From: Legionella jordanis
GTDB lineage: Bacteria > Pseudomonadota > Gammaproteobacteria > Legionellales > Legionellaceae
Length of the DNA: 64,000 nucleotides
Direction of reading: 5' to 3'
Assembly (NCBI RefSeq): GCF_900637635.1
Contig: NZ_LR134383.1
Span: 1,891,501 to 1,955,500, forward strand
Shown: one piece after another, positions 55,669 through 64,000 of the stretch
Position numbering within the stretch: the stretch's first letter is position 1
Layout: each line of letters begins with the position of its first letter
The notes under the pieces: model-generated
Database searches by the model: none
Seen by the model: the letters and a program-made list of their open reading frames with translations, nothing else
What the model was told of the DNA's origin: nothing
Translations under genes and position numbers: made by a program

Positions 55669-57045
55669 GGCATGGAAATTCCTCCTGAACATACTGCTAT
55701 GCGTTATCAAAAAATGGCAAAGGGACTCACTGAAAGTACGAAAAAACATGAGGTCGATGTCATCTTGCTGCAGGAAGCGCATGAATCAATGGTCCCTTAC
55801 TTGCAAGATTATTTAGGTGAACATTGGGAGATCGTCACAGATGAGTATGGGGTAATCAGTGCCTATAACACAAAACGATTAACAGCATTGAAAACCTCTA
55901 CGAATCATCGTGAACGAATTCGTTCCTTTACTTTTAAGGACAATGATTCTGGGCTCACTGTTGATGTCCATAATATTTGGGGCCTTTTTAGTCCCTTTCC
56001 ACAACATATGGAACGCCGTTATCGAACGCTGCTCACCCAAACATCAAGCGATGTTTCAGTAATTATGGGCGATACGAACTCGCGCCTTGCTCCCCTTGAT
56101 GATCAAAAGCGAAACATTGTGACAGGCGTTATACCCCCCATTATTGTAAAGATGATGGGGCTCTCAGCTGACGTGCAAATAACCGATTACCCAGACGGCG
56201 GTTTTTATCGTAATGAGTCTGGAACAATCCATCAATTAGAAACTCAAACATTAGATTTTGATAGCGGAGATATCATTGTCGATGAGCGCAGTGAACAAGA
56301 AACGGATTTTTGGCCAGAATATCGGATGGTGATGTGTTTAGATGAGTATTATCAAACCACACCTCTGATAGGCGAGGAAACTTTATTTGATTATGAAAAC
56401 ACGCTTAAGGAAAAAATGGCTATCGATGATTTGGTGGTTCGCATGGCTTCAGACAGTTACAACAACAAAGCCTTAGCCATTCGCTTTCCCAAACAATCAG
56501 CTGCTGCCAAAGTAATTCAAAGAGAACTGCAAACGGCTGAAGGTTTTCAATTACGCCAAGTGGATGCCACCGTTGCTGAGGATCAGGCCCAAACCTATTT
56601 TTGTGTGTTTGCTCCCATGGACAAAATCGAGCGATTAAACCAAGCCATTGAAACAGCAATTTCAGAAACACTTTTAAAAAATCAAGTTGCTCAACGAATA
56701 AATTCCGAAATTACGAGACTTTCAAAAACTCATTGGTATTTCAGGGATGCTTCAGAAAAAATTAAACATCTCATCGATTTGAGAGATAGAATTTTAGATG
56801 CAAGGCCGAACACAACCGCGGCAGAGCTCGTCGAGATGATTGAAACTTGGGAAGAAGAAATTCCTTCTTCTCCTCAAGTGCAAGATTATAACGTCAGAAA
56901 TAAAGCCGATCTGATGGGCTTACATCGTAATATCTTTTTCTCAGCCAGGCGTGAAGGGGTTCAGACTGAAGCCCAAAAAACTTTGCAGTGGTTAAAAGAA
57001 GCCTTGAGCCCTAAGGAACCCGCAGCGAAGTCTAAACATCATTAA
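55663..57045 (+). pseudogene. EEP-family gene, 3' fragment (split by insertion)
   Basis: A 460-codon continuation of the gene begun at 47984. EEP catalytic motifs follow: VILLQEAHE for the metal-binding Glu and VIMGDTNSR for the Asp/Asn pair. A helical C-terminal half of unknown function ends in a Lys-rich tail. An ATG at 55672 could start a 457-residue protein, but it would lack the first strand and Asn. The reconstructed intact protein would have 517 residues. A host-directed phosphatase or nuclease effector is possible for the intact form. Confidence 0.8.
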
Positions 57046-57185
57046 CGTCTGGGTGCATGTAACCCAGACACCCAGACCTATGCAGCCTATCAGATGAGCA
57101 GCGAATGCTTGCTGACAGAACAGGATGGCTTTATTACAGGGCTGATGCTGGTAAACAACTTGCAAGTTAAACTGCAATCAAGCTA

Positions 57186-58265
57186 TTAAAATAAATAATT
57201 TTCACAGACCAAATCCATTTCTTCAGCACTCGTCTCCATTTTGGCGCAAGCCAATACCGTATTCGCGTAATCAAGTGCTTCAGCAAGGTTCATTTTAGAT
57301 AAAGCCGTAGCTGCCACTTGCTTATTTCGTTTTTTGAAGTCCAAGCAGTACTCTGCCACAGACATTCTCTTAACCCGCCACTCCTCTTCCGTATCACCAA
57401 AAGAAAGCTCATATATAGATCTATCCGCATGAGCATAGAGCAGCACATGACTGACTTCGCGTTTCGAAGATGAATTTTCTTCTTGCCTGACTGTAATTTG
57501 TGCGTTGCACTCAAACAAAATTTGACTTTCCGTGAACGAATCGAAGTGGATTTCTGCAGAGATGGCTTGTCGATTATCGAAACCTAAAGCGTTATATAAA
57601 ATATCGAGGCCGTGTTCAACGGCACAGGCAGAAAAGATGATTTTTAACTCAATTTCCTTTATCAAACCAACTGAACAAAGAGTATAGGCAACAAACTGCT
57701 CGCAATTCATCACGGAGTTGTGACTATGAATTTGCAGGAGAGCTTGAAATTTGTCATCCAGATTGCTATGGGAGGACAAATAAACCATAAAAGGACAATA
57801 TACAGCATGTAAAAGCTCATGATGATTTCTAATCTCTTCACCGTATTGAAAAAACTGCGATATTTGTGCTTTTTTAGCTTTTTTTAATAAACGGTCATTG
57901 AGAACATTGGTTCGAGAGACGAATAACTCAGGATGGCTCCTCGGGTTAGAAGCCCACAAGTGTTCTCCAATATGCTGTTGGAGAAATTGGCTAAGTGTCC
58001 TGTCTCGCCCCTCAACAGCATCACTTTTGTGATATCGTAAATGGTATTTACAGCAAAAATAATCAATCAGATCTTTCTTAATACCTTGATTCCAGGCAGC
58101 CTTAAGCGCGGTTTGCCAAGAGTTAAAATAATAACGGCTTCGATGTGAATCAGACATGCTTTGGAGAATAGAAAATAGCAGTTCCAACCCAGGATGCTGC
58201 CGTTTTAATTTTTTTGGGATTTTATGATAAATCTGATAATGGCCGTTGGTATAAATAAACAACAT
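57186..58265 (-). CDS. Legionella-type hypothetical protein
   Basis: A 359-residue soluble protein with no recognised domain. Its C-terminus (ETSAEEMDLVCENYLF) is acidic and ends in hydrophobic residues, a pattern compatible with a Dot/Icm translocation signal, but that is weak evidence. The gene lies right after the EEP fragment, transcribed toward it. Confidence 0.55.
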   Translation of the reverse strand: MLFIYTNGHYQIYHKIPKKLKRQHPGLELLFSILQSMSDSHRSRYYFNSWQTALKAAWNQGIKKDLIDYFCCKYHLRYHKSDAVEGRDRTLSQFLQQHIGEHLWASNPRSHPELFVSRTNVLNDRLLKKAKKAQISQFFQYGEEIRNHHELLHAVYCPFMVYLSSHSNLDDKFQALLQIHSHNSVMNCEQFVAYTLCSVGLIKEIELKIIFSACAVEHGLDILYNALGFDNRQAISAEIHFDSFTESQILFECNAQITVRQEENSSSKREVSHVLLYAHADRSIYELSFGDTEEEWRVKRMSVAEYCLDFKKRNKQVAATALSKMNLAEALDYANTVLACAKMETSAEEMDLVCENYLF

Positions 58266-58454
58266 TATTGATATAAATTATTCTCAATGAACATCGTTTG
58301 ATTTTAAAGATTAAAGATTAAGATAGTATTAGCTTTGGTTTGACCAGGAATCAGTCTTTGAATGGGTCCAATCCGTTTGTTGCCAATTATGCATTCTGAG
58401 CTTGCTTTTTTAATTTAGCTAAAAGACAATCCGCCTGCAATTTGTAATCAACAC

Positions 58455-59309
58455 ATGAGGTGCTACGTGAGAAAGGAACTAATTCTTCAGCAATTGCTTA
58501 AAATCCAGCAACTAAAGAGTGAAATATCAAAGAGAATTTGGAAACATTCACTACCAGTCTGGGAAATTGATAAGGACAAGTTTAATGGTAAAGGTGAAGC
58601 GCTGACAAAGGATGTGATCAAAGCACGAGTCGAGCGTTTGGCTGAGCAATTAATCAAAGAACATCCCAACAGCAACCCCGTTTTAATCAGCTTAATGGAC
58701 GGTGCCCTTCCTTTTTCCAATCTCTTACAACATGCATTAAATGAGCGTGGCTACCAATATACTTATACCACGATGCAAGCAAGCAGCTATGGAAACCACA
58801 CGGTTTCTGGCGAATTAAAGATAGGGGCCATGCCAAAAGTACATTTGGGCGGTCGAACGGTCTTTGTGGTGGATGACGTCTGCGAGACCGGTAAAACTTA
58901 CTTAAAAATTAGAGAATTATTCAATAACATGGGTGCTAAACAGGTGTCTTTAGTCGTTCTCGTGGATAAAGTACAACAAAGAACCCCAAATTACAGCCCT
59001 GAATACGTTGGGTTTGAAATACCCTCCGATGCTTTCATTGTGGGCATGGGCCTGGATTATTATGGCGAATTGCGCAATGAATTAGAAATTCGCGGAGTTG
59101 ATCCGGCTTTTTCAGCCAATGAAGAAGAACAGAAATTACTTGAATCTGAAGAAGCCCTTAATAAAGAACTGGTGCAAATCATTGCCGCGGAAAAGCTGCC
59201 AAAGCTCAGTGGCTCCGATCATACCTTTATTGGGAATATGACTACAAAAGACAGCAGCCATTTAATTACTGAACATAAGCCTGTTGCAGAGATGTTTTCT
59301 CTCAATTAA
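58455..59309 (+). CDS. phosphoribosyltransferase with C-terminal extension
   Basis: A 284-residue protein with the purine PRTase core. The PRPP-binding loop is FVVDDVCETGKT, and the N-terminal LISLMDGALPFSNLL and following YGNHTVSGEL are typical of hypoxanthine-type enzymes. About 70 residues after the core (from PAFSANEEEQ) are not part of ordinary HPRTs and have no recognised domain. The role could be purine salvage. ATG 58455 is used; a GTG 12 bases later is an alternative. Confidence 0.72.
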   Translation: MRCYVRKELILQQLLKIQQLKSEISKRIWKHSLPVWEIDKDKFNGKGEALTKDVIKARVERLAEQLIKEHPNSNPVLISLMDGALPFSNLLQHALNERGYQYTYTTMQASSYGNHTVSGELKIGAMPKVHLGGRTVFVVDDVCETGKTYLKIRELFNNMGAKQVSLVVLVDKVQQRTPNYSPEYVGFEIPSDAFIVGMGLDYYGELRNELEIRGVDPAFSANEEEQKLLESEEALNKELVQIIAAEKLPKLSGSDHTFIGNMTTKDSSHLITEHKPVAEMFSLN

Positions 59310-59526
59310 CTCAAATCTTGTAATTTCTTGATTTGAAGTGCCAATCACTAACCTGATGGATTTTTAAACTCTCTCGGGTTAGTGCCAAATACCTGCTTTT
59401 ACTTCAATTGCCCAGATTCGCTCCTCCATAATGTCGGCAAATTCCTTATAAATAAACTATGCTTTTCTTAAATCAAACCTCTAACGATTACCCTGCGATG
59501 AAGAATGGATTAAACAAGGAGCGTAT

Positions 59527-60909
59527 ATGGCCAAAAAATACGATGCAATCATTATTGGAACAGGGCAAGCAGGGCCCTCTTTAGCGGTTCGTCTCGCCGA
59601 AACTGGCATGAGTGTTGCCATTATTGAGAGAAATAAATTTGGCGGCAGCTGCGTAAATACCGGATGCATCCCGACTAAAACATTGGTGGCCAGCGCCGAA
59701 ATTGCCCACCACGCCCAACATGCCCGTGATTTTGGTATTGAGATCACGGGGACAGTTAAAACCAATATGGCAGCAGTAAAGGCTCGCAAAGACAGGATTG
59801 TCAATAAAGCCAGTCAGGGAGTCGAGCAATGGTTGAAAAACACCACCAATATCAGGGTCTATCATGGCCATGCTTCTTTTTTAAATAACAACACGCTTTC
59901 TGTTGATGGTAAAGAACAATTACAAGCTGATAAAATTTTTATCAATGTAGGAGCTCGCGCGTTTATTCCCCCAATTAAAGGTCTTGAGCAAATTAACTAC
60001 CTTACTAACTCTTCCATACTGGAATTAGACCGGGTGCCTGAGCATTTAATAGTCATTGGGGGCAGTTATATCGGTCTTGAATTTGCCCAAGTGTTTCGCC
60101 GGTTTGGCTCAAAAGTAACGGTGGTTGAGAAAGCCTCTCGGCTTATCGCTCGAGAAGACCCAGATGTATGCGATACCGTTTTGGAAATTATGCAGCAATC
60201 CGGTATCGATGTTCGTCTCAATACTTCTTGTCTGTCCTTTTCACCCTCCCAGGATGGAATTGCTGCCCATTTAGGCTGTGAGGATGAACAATCAACCATA
60301 ACGGGTACCCATGTGCTGATTGCTATAGGACGCATACCCAACACCCAAGATTTGGGTTTGGAAAACACCGATATTAAAGTCAATGAGCGAGGAATCATTG
60401 TGGTTAATGATTATCTTGAAACGACTGCGGCTAGCGTTTGGGCGTTAGGGGAATGCAATGGTCGAGGGGCATTTACGCATACAGCTTATAACGATTATCA
60501 GATAGTGGCAGATAATTTACTGTGCAGTACGAATCGGAAAGTAACGGATCGAATTCCAGCCTACGCATTGTATATTGATCCGTCCTTAGGCCGTTGTGGT
60601 TTGACTGAGGCTGAAATCAAACAAGCAGGCTTTAAAGCACTGGTTGCCAAACGCCCTATGACGCAAGTGAAACGAGCGGTTATTAAAGGGGAGCCAACGG
60701 GATTCATCAAGATCCTTATCCATGCAGAAAGCAAAAAGATTCTTGGTGCTGCCATTTTGGGGGTGAATGGCGATGAAATCATTCATTCAATTCTTGATGT
60801 CATGTACGCAGACATGCCTTATACATTAATTCGAGACGCTGTTCATATTCACCCTACCGTTTCTGAATTAATTCCTACAACTTTGGAAACCTTGAAACCT
60901 TTAGAATGA
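59527..60909 (+). CDS. mercuric-reductase-like FAD pyridine-nucleotide-disulfide oxidoreductase
   Basis: A 460-residue class I flavoprotein. The FAD-binding IIIGTGQAGPSLA, redox disulfide GGSCVNTGCIPTKT, NAD(P) motif VIGGSYIGLEFAQ, and C-terminal IHPTVSELIPTT dimer interface are all present. No N-terminal heavy-metal domain and no C-terminal vicinal Cys pair of MerA are seen, so mercury reduction is unlikely. AAGGAG precedes the start. Confidence 0.85.
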   Translation: MAKKYDAIIIGTGQAGPSLAVRLAETGMSVAIIERNKFGGSCVNTGCIPTKTLVASAEIAHHAQHARDFGIEITGTVKTNMAAVKARKDRIVNKASQGVEQWLKNTTNIRVYHGHASFLNNNTLSVDGKEQLQADKIFINVGARAFIPPIKGLEQINYLTNSSILELDRVPEHLIVIGGSYIGLEFAQVFRRFGSKVTVVEKASRLIAREDPDVCDTVLEIMQQSGIDVRLNTSCLSFSPSQDGIAAHLGCEDEQSTITGTHVLIAIGRIPNTQDLGLENTDIKVNERGIIVVNDYLETTAASVWALGECNGRGAFTHTAYNDYQIVADNLLCSTNRKVTDRIPAYALYIDPSLGRCGLTEAEIKQAGFKALVAKRPMTQVKRAVIKGEPTGFIKILIHAESKKILGAAILGVNGDEIIHSILDVMYADMPYTLIRDAVHIHPTVSELIPTTLETLKPLE

Positions 60910-60997
60910 TTGTAAAAATGTCATAGATGAATTGGGAATGAGGACGTTGCCTCTCTTTAATCGTTCCTTAAGAAATTCATGGTAATATTGACCAACT

Positions 60998-62254
60998 ATG
61001 GCACATGAAGACCACTTAATGACCAAATTCTTAAAAAACAGCAAAGACTTTGTGTTGATTAAACTTGCAAGAGGAAAACGATACGTAGGCAAACCTTTGG
61101 AGCACCTTAACCAGTCCGCGCAAAAGGGGAATACCTGTGCCTTGTATGCTTTAAATCCATTACGATTTCGATTCGGTCAAGCCGACATTGAGCATCCTCG
61201 AGATCGCTTTATTGAAAAAGCCTTTTCCAATTATTGCCGCGGGTTTAATAAGATTGACATTGGATGCCGCCAAACACATGCTGAGCTGTTAGAGGAAATC
61301 ACTGAGTCACTGGCCCTTTCCAAAACGCAGGTCATCTCCAGCAAAGAAGTACAGGATTATACAGAGATTTTAAAAGGTCATCTCCAAAGTTTGGAACAAT
61401 TAACACAGACTAACGAACTTAGGCGTGAAATAGAAAATGCTTTGGCTCTTTGCCAGGAATTTTTAAACAATATCGATGAGTTTGGTGATGATTTCGAAAG
61501 CTTTCTTCAACTGAAAATTTATCTTAGACACATCGAACTTGCGAAGAATACAATAACGCTTTTACAGCCATATACTGGTTTAAGTCCCGAACAACTGTTA
61601 GAGCGGCATATCACTTGTTCAAAAAAATCCGTTATTAACTCGAAAAGTAATTACGCAGAAATGCTTGAATTAAACCGGGACAATCCGGAATGTATGCTGG
61701 CATTCTGGCATCAAACGGTGATCAATTTGGCAGCCAACTCCTATGGACTGGAATCTTCACCTTGGGATCCTCACCTGGATATAAGCCATCTTATTGCAAT
61801 AATTAGGGAAAATGGACCGCAAGTGGTATACAGCCAGCCCGCTGTGGCTTTAGTGAGTGAGCAATGCCACCAGGAAACAAATGAAGAGTTCTACCAAATT
61901 TTTATTGACAAAACAAAGGCGGGTAATAATAACGATGATTCCCATGCACTGGTTATTGTAGGGGCACAAAAAACGGAGAAAGACGATTTTGTTTATCTTT
62001 GGGATCCGAATTATGCCAATGAAAAAAACAGCCCTCTTCCTATTTATAAAATCTCTTTTCAAGATCTGAAATCAAAACTGGTCAATATTTATGGGGTTTC
62101 TTTGCTCGAAGATGCACAAAGCATTCAGGGACCCTTCTCTTATCAAGCACCTACAGGCATGTACGACAAACTGTATGCCTTTACTATGGGAGAAATCCCC
62201 TACAGTGAAGAAGATATGTGCAACAATAATCTTAAACGAAAATGGGATGGCTAG
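60998..62254 (+). CDS. putative papain-like cysteine protease, effector candidate
   Basis: A 418-residue soluble protein. AQKGNTCALYAL gives a Gln42 and Cys47 arrangement like papain's oxyanion Gln and nucleophile. DDSHALVIVGA gives His316 and LWDPNYA gives Asp336/Asn338. The order Q-C-H-D/N with a long helical insert (about 75-230) fits papain-like enzymes. Activity and substrate are unknown. A Legionella effector is suspected because of the neighbouring macro-domain gene. Confidence 0.6.
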   Translation: MAHEDHLMTKFLKNSKDFVLIKLARGKRYVGKPLEHLNQSAQKGNTCALYALNPLRFRFGQADIEHPRDRFIEKAFSNYCRGFNKIDIGCRQTHAELLEEITESLALSKTQVISSKEVQDYTEILKGHLQSLEQLTQTNELRREIENALALCQEFLNNIDEFGDDFESFLQLKIYLRHIELAKNTITLLQPYTGLSPEQLLERHITCSKKSVINSKSNYAEMLELNRDNPECMLAFWHQTVINLAANSYGLESSPWDPHLDISHLIAIIRENGPQVVYSQPAVALVSEQCHQETNEEFYQIFIDKTKAGNNNDDSHALVIVGAQKTEKDDFVYLWDPNYANEKNSPLPIYKISFQDLKSKLVNIYGVSLLEDAQSIQGPFSYQAPTGMYDKLYAFTMGEIPYSEEDMCNNNLKRKWDG

Positions 62255-62325
62255 CAGTTAAGCGATTTGCCATTTCGATGTGGATGAATTGAATTTTTAA
62301 ATTTAGATAAACCGTAGTGGTGATT

Positions 62326-63438
62326 ATGATGTTCGATTTTTTAATCAAAAAAGAAAAACCGAAAAGCTATAAAGAGTTAAACGAATTTATCCGAACCGAA
62401 CTGGATAAAATTTCTAATCCTAAAGCCCGAGCAATTGTTGCTCCTTATTTACAATTAACCCGCTACCTTGATATGGATGATCTTAGGGAAATTGCAAAGA
62501 TTATGGATCAAAAACTTGCAGGTTCATGGCTTTATCCGCGAAGTAATTTTAATTATGGATGCCCTTCCATGGATCATCTTTCTTGTCATCTCTACAAGCT
62601 ATTAAACGATGGATGTTATCCATCGGATCCTAATATCGAGAGTGATATCCATCTTGTTTTAAATTTGATGAATCAAAAAATTGAATCAACGGCCTTTACT
62701 ATAGGGAAAGAGGTCTCCGTCAAAATATCCCTGGGAAATATTCTGCACTCCAGGGCTGATATGGTGGTGGTTCCAACTAATCCAAAATTAAGCCCAAAAT
62801 TCTCGATGCCATTTTTTTCCAGTGAAACGGTATTCGATGCATTGCAAAAACAAGCTGGCGCTGGTTTTCGACAATACATTGAAGCATATAGATCGAAAAA
62901 ATGCCTAGCCATTGGTGGTGCTCTCACCGTTCCTCTTGATTCATTCACAAATTATAAGGCAGCAGTTCTTACAGCGGCACCCACCTATCAAAGCAATGGC
63001 GATCAGAAAGAACTTAAATTGCAACTGATGGAGTGCTACCTGAATGCCTTGGCCGCGGCTGACGAAGAAGGATGCGAGTCCATAGTCTTTCCCCTAATTG
63101 GTGCAGGTGCTTGCGGATGGGGTGAACAATCCTTTGCATTAGGATTCTATGTAATGGAAAACTATTTTCGACAGAACCCGGATAGCTGCATTATGAAAGT
63201 TGACTTCCTGCTTTATTCCGCCAATCTGCTTAAAATGATCAAAGACTCTTCCCCCCAATTATTGAGCCCTGCTGAAAAAGCTCATTTGAACGAGCGAATC
63301 AGTGAGAATGGAGTTGTTGAGAAACAAAGAAAAAGACAGCATTTATTTGCACAATTCATCACTTTGTTTGCCAACTCACTGGAACAATTCAAACCAGACG
63401 AGAAGCAAAGCACCCTCAACTCCTATGAACCCAGATAG
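62326..63438 (+). CDS. macro-domain protein, effector candidate
   Basis: About 370 residues. After a ~130-residue helical N-terminus, a macro domain is seen: SLGNILHSRADMVVVPTN, KKCLAIGGALTV and the ligand loop SIVFPLIGAGACGWGEQ. Macro domains bind or hydrolyse ADP-ribose and its derivatives. GTG 62317 is an alternative start. It follows the protease gene on the same strand by about 70 bp and may be co-transcribed. Function on host ADP-ribosylation is inference. Confidence 0.75.
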   Translation: MMFDFLIKKEKPKSYKELNEFIRTELDKISNPKARAIVAPYLQLTRYLDMDDLREIAKIMDQKLAGSWLYPRSNFNYGCPSMDHLSCHLYKLLNDGCYPSDPNIESDIHLVLNLMNQKIESTAFTIGKEVSVKISLGNILHSRADMVVVPTNPKLSPKFSMPFFSSETVFDALQKQAGAGFRQYIEAYRSKKCLAIGGALTVPLDSFTNYKAAVLTAAPTYQSNGDQKELKLQLMECYLNALAAADEEGCESIVFPLIGAGACGWGEQSFALGFYVMENYFRQNPDSCIMKVDFLLYSANLLKMIKDSSPQLLSPAEKAHLNERISENGVVEKQRKRQHLFAQFITLFANSLEQFKPDEKQSTLNSYEPR

Positions 63439-63540
63439 TGAACCATTGTTTCTAAACGTTCGATTTACTAAGACCATCGTGAATCCCTTTAAGATTGAAG
63501 AATGAGTGAACCTAAAGGGATTCGCTTAGGCTTGAGCCCT

Positions 63541-64000
63541 TTATTTAATGTATTCACGAGGTTCATCAAAGTGGTAAATCAAACCAAAGCCCACTTGAGC
63601 CGTGTGTGGAGTTATTTTAGTGGTTTTCGTGACTCCGCCAAAGGGCTCAAAAACCCTACCCTCTATGCTTTTGTAATCAATTTGGCTGTATTCCATCATC
63701 AATGACCAATTCGGATAAAAGCTATGGCGTATGCCTAAACCATAGCGAATTCCACTTCGGTTTTTGTTGAAGTTTCTGATGGTAGGATCGGAGTCCCTGA
63801 CCTTTACTTGGCCATTGACGTAACCAACCCGCCCATAAAGCAATGTGTTTGGGGAAATTAAATATCCCGGTAATAGGGATATTCCTTCACTGTGTTTGAT
63901 TGTGAAAGTGGTTTTAGAAAAAGTAGAATGCAAATATTCATCATTGGTCAGTTGATATTTTACTGAGCTGAGATTGGCATTCGCTTCCGCTGCCAGATAA
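63541..64000 (-). CDS. outer-membrane beta-barrel protein, C-terminal part (5' end outside window)
   Basis: The frame is open to the right edge, so the gene starts beyond it. The visible 153 residues have repeated amphipathic strands (LISPNTLLYGRVGYVNGQV, NWSLMMEYSQIDY) and end in VGFGLIYHFDE, typical of OmpA/OprF-like or Legionella small porin barrels. Confidence 0.7.
   Translation of the reverse strand, partial: YLAAEANANLSSVKYQLTNDEYLHSTFSKTTFTIKHSEGISLLPGYLISPNTLLYGRVGYVNGQVKVRDSDPTIRNFNKNRSGIRYGLGIRHSFYPNWSLMMEYSQIDYKSIEGRVFEPFGGVTKTTKITPHTAQVGFGLIYHFDEPREYIK

Noticed and set aside
59527-60909. Mercury resistance (MerA) assignment
   Set aside because: No N-terminal metal-binding domain, no C-terminal Cys pair and no mer genes nearby.

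Overview
The window looks like chromosome from a Legionella or close relative. The clues are the moderately AT-rich base composition, several Legionella-type secreted, outer-membrane and effector-like proteins, a eukaryotic-like small GTPase, a papain-like protease, a macro-domain protein and a DUF1566 (Lcl-type) surface protein. All assignments come from reading the sequence; no database search was run.

Layout. 1-2.8 kb: end of an MFS transporter, a small GTPase with a C-terminal membrane hairpin, a VOC protein and a phasin-like protein. 3.1-9.3 kb: a lipid operon with a DJ-1/PfpI protein, an aldonolactone-oxidase-like flavoenzyme, a 3-ketosphinganine-reductase-like SDR and a 1122-residue fusion of acyl-AMP ligase, acyl carrier protein and serine-palmitoyltransferase-like enzyme; together they suggest a sphingoid-base pathway. 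9.5-11.9 kb: DUF2905, an L,D-transpeptidase and a DUF2975/XRE pair. 12.0-22.3 kb (minus strand): a complete group 3b-type [NiFe]-hydrogenase operon, hypA-B-F-C-D-E, then beta, gamma, small and large subunits and the maturation protease, with a divergent nickel permease. 23-36 kb: a Pat-type acetyltransferase/acyl-CoA synthetase, a flavin reductase, CysQ, two PRPP synthetases, a type-2 thymidine/AMP phosphorylase with a beta-CASP hydrolase, and a CopA-CopB fusion. 36.4-47.8 kb: an outer-membrane protein, a GGDEF-EAL protein, a His-rich small protein, several Legionella-type membrane or secreted proteins and a CocE/NonD hydrolase.

The standout is 48,161-55,662. This 7,502-bp insertion is bounded by 17-bp inverted repeats (15/17 identical) and a 6-bp target duplication (CCCTTA). 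It splits an endonuclease/exonuclease/phosphatase (EEP) gene, and removing it with one CCCTTA copy restores a 517-codon frame. It carries a complete diversity-generating retroelement (DGR): an outer-membrane barrel gene, a secreted IPT/TIG-DUF1566 target with a variable repeat (VR), avd, a template repeat (TR) and a DGR reverse transcriptase. VR and TR differ at 25 of 142 positions, 24 of them TR adenines. A DDE transposase gene starts 18 bp after the RT gene with no left end of its own, so the DGR may be cargo of a transposon. A nested IS481-family element lies near the left end. Hairpins flank the TR and one follows the VR.

57-64 kb: a Legionella-type hypothetical protein, a phosphoribosyltransferase with a C-terminal extension, a pyridine-nucleotide-disulfide oxidoreductase, a putative papain-like cysteine protease, a macro-domain protein and the end of an outer-membrane barrel gene. 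No rRNA, tRNA or CRISPR array was recognised.
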